Below, piece after piece: positions 13,151 to 14,212 of a stretch of 14,212 nt of DNA. Below the pieces are notes generated by a model. That model did not search any database and was not told the DNA's origin. It saw only the letters and a list, made by a program, of their open reading frames with translations. This DNA comes from Pseudomonadota bacterium. GTDB taxonomy: Bacteria; Pseudomonadota; Gammaproteobacteria; Steroidobacterales; Woeseiaceae. Numbering within the stretch: position 1 is the stretch's first letter; every line of letters starts with the position of its first letter. The position numbers were made by a program, and so were the translations under genes. Where the stretch lies: positions 1 to 14,212 of the forward strand of contig JADFKA010000011.1 of assembly GCA_022565135.1 (NCBI GenBank), written 5' to 3'.

Positions 13151-14212
13151 ATGCAGAAACTGATTCTTTGCGTCACTCGCACGTATCGCGGCCGATTTTT
13201 GTGCTTACTGGCTGCGCTTTTTCTTAGCAGTAACGCCGGCGCGGGCACATCGCCCTATGCTGAGACAATTATCATTAATGGCCAGGTCATCACAGCCGAT
13301 AATGATGATCCCGACAAGGTCACGATTGCTGAAGCGATCGCGATTCGTGGCGATAGGATTCTCGCCGTCGGCAGCAATGCCGAGATCAAGGCATTGATTG
13401 CCGACTGGACAGAGGTGATCGATGCCAAGGGTAACTCTGTCATCCCGGGATTGATTGATACCCACAACCACCTTTATGAGCATACCCTCGACTTCGACTG
13501 GGTAGTCAAGAGCATTCCGGAAATGCTCGAAATCCGTATCCGGATGGAGCACGACCCTGAACAACTCGTTGCCGTTGTCGAGAAGGCCATCCAGGCGCGG
13601 GCCCGGCAGATTCCAGCAGGCAACTGGATTCGAATAAACGCCCGCCCACCCGACGCTGTTCTGCGTGCTTTCGGCACCACCCTGTCGCGCCAGCGTCTGG
13701 ACGAGCTTGCGCCCAATCATCCGACCTACGTGAAAACCCGGGGTGGTACTGTGCTCGGCACCCTCGCGATCGAAGCCTTCGAAGAATATTACGGCAACAA
13801 GATGCCCGACGAGTATTGGTTGGTCGATCGGGATACAGGAACTTCTGGCGAATACAACGATTTCGACCGCTGCGTCAAGATTGACATCATTAACGCGCAG
13901 ACGGGCAGCTTCGACCGCTACATCAAAGGCTACATGGAGGCGATGCAGGTCAATATCCAGTTGGGTGTCACCACGCACAAAACACATTTGCAATGTGAGG
14001 GCGGATTCAGCGCGTCCGCGCACCTCGATCGCAACGACATGATGCCGATGCGGCTGGCCTGGGGGCATCGCTGGATGCAGCCGTTTAACCCGCACATCAA
14101 GGAAACCTACCGACGCATCGGTGACTGGACTGGTTACGGTTCGGATTATTTCTGGAGCATTGGCAGCAGCGTGGGCGGCATCGATGCCGGTGGTATTGGC
14201 TGGTGCGCGACG
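13151..14212 (+). CDS. Exported amidohydrolase, 3'-truncated by window edge
   Basis: 354 codons are open from the ATG at 13151 to the last base, so the C-terminus lies outside. GAGGGG sits 7-12 bases before the start. Residues 1-31 are a signal peptide (RTYRGRF, a Leu/Ala-rich core, then a likely cleavage near AGA). The amidohydrolase start is clear: ETIIINGQVITAD, then AIRGDRILAVG and VIPGLIDTHNHLYEH, with the metal-binding pair His105 and His107 intact. Later metal ligands and the C-terminal strand domain fall at or beyond the edge. It resembles the amidohydrolase at 4404-2539 in architecture and export but, unlike it, keeps the HxH motif. It probably hydrolyses a C-N bond in the periplasm; substrate unknown. 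It diverges from the PQQ-type dehydrogenase gene. The long open frame on the opposite strand (14095-13205) is rejected as its shadow. Confidence 0.9.
   Translation, partial: MQKLILCVTRTYRGRFLCLLAALFLSSNAGAGTSPYAETIIINGQVITADNDDPDKVTIAEAIAIRGDRILAVGSNAEIKALIADWTEVIDAKGNSVIPGLIDTHNHLYEHTLDFDWVVKSIPEMLEIRIRMEHDPEQLVAVVEKAIQARARQIPAGNWIRINARPPDAVLRAFGTTLSRQRLDELAPNHPTYVKTRGGTVLGTLAIEAFEEYYGNKMPDEYWLVDRDTGTSGEYNDFDRCVKIDIINAQTGSFDRYIKGYMEAMQVNIQLGVTTHKTHLQCEGGFSASAHLDRNDMMPMRLAWGHRWMQPFNPHIKETYRRIGDWTGYGSDYFWSIGSSVGGIDAGGIGWCAT

Noticed and set aside
13205..14095. Long open frame of about 296 codons on the minus strand
   Set aside because: It lies opposite a clear amidohydrolase with signal peptide, ribosome binding site and HNH motif; its own translation shows no domain or start signal.

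Overview
The window is moderately GC-rich bacterial DNA with tight operons, Sec and Tat signal peptides, LysR and MarR regulators, a molybdenum hydroxylase of the isoquinoline 1-oxidoreductase type and a PQQ-type quinoprotein dehydrogenase. This set points to a Gram-negative, probably a proteobacterium with an environmental, catabolic lifestyle. A gammaproteobacterium is my guess, but nothing in the window fixes the taxon. There are no RNA genes, insertion sequences, phage genes or CRISPR arrays.

Layout: (1) 1-678 (+) is the 3' part of an alpha/beta-hydrolase-like gene cut by the left edge. (2) 5439-730 (-) is a compact unit read leftwards: a PcaQ-like LysR regulator, an exported amidohydrolase, a small repeat-containing membrane protein whose start overlaps the amidohydrolase stop, and an exported alpha/beta hydrolase 7 bp further on. 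(3) 5612-9984 (+) diverges from it: a MarR regulator, an exported seven-bladed propeller protein of the Vgb type, then the small [2Fe-2S] and large molybdopterin subunits of a Mo hydroxylase. (4) 12944-10028 (-) is a two-gene unit: a PQQ-type dehydrogenase followed by a D-2-hydroxyacid dehydrogenase that carries a signal peptide. (5) 13151-14212 (+) is the 5' part of a second exported amidohydrolase, cut by the right edge, with a good candidate promoter.

Almost every enzyme here carries an export signal, so the cluster reads as an envelope or periplasmic oxidation and hydrolysis route for an unknown, perhaps aromatic or heterocyclic, compound: hydroxylation by the Mo enzyme, oxidation of an alcohol by the quinoprotein, and hydrolysis by amidohydrolases and alpha/beta hydrolases. 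The substrate cannot be read from the sequence.

The most striking points are: a dyad ATAACC-N4-GGTTAT lying over the start codon of the LysR gene, which matches the operator described for PcaQ; an amidohydrolase whose metal-binding HxH has become DGD; a hydroxyacid dehydrogenase with an intact active site but a Sec signal peptide; and a 42-bp tandem duplication in a small membrane protein. No unmistakably new system is visible, but the exported pathway under a PcaQ-like regulator may be undescribed.
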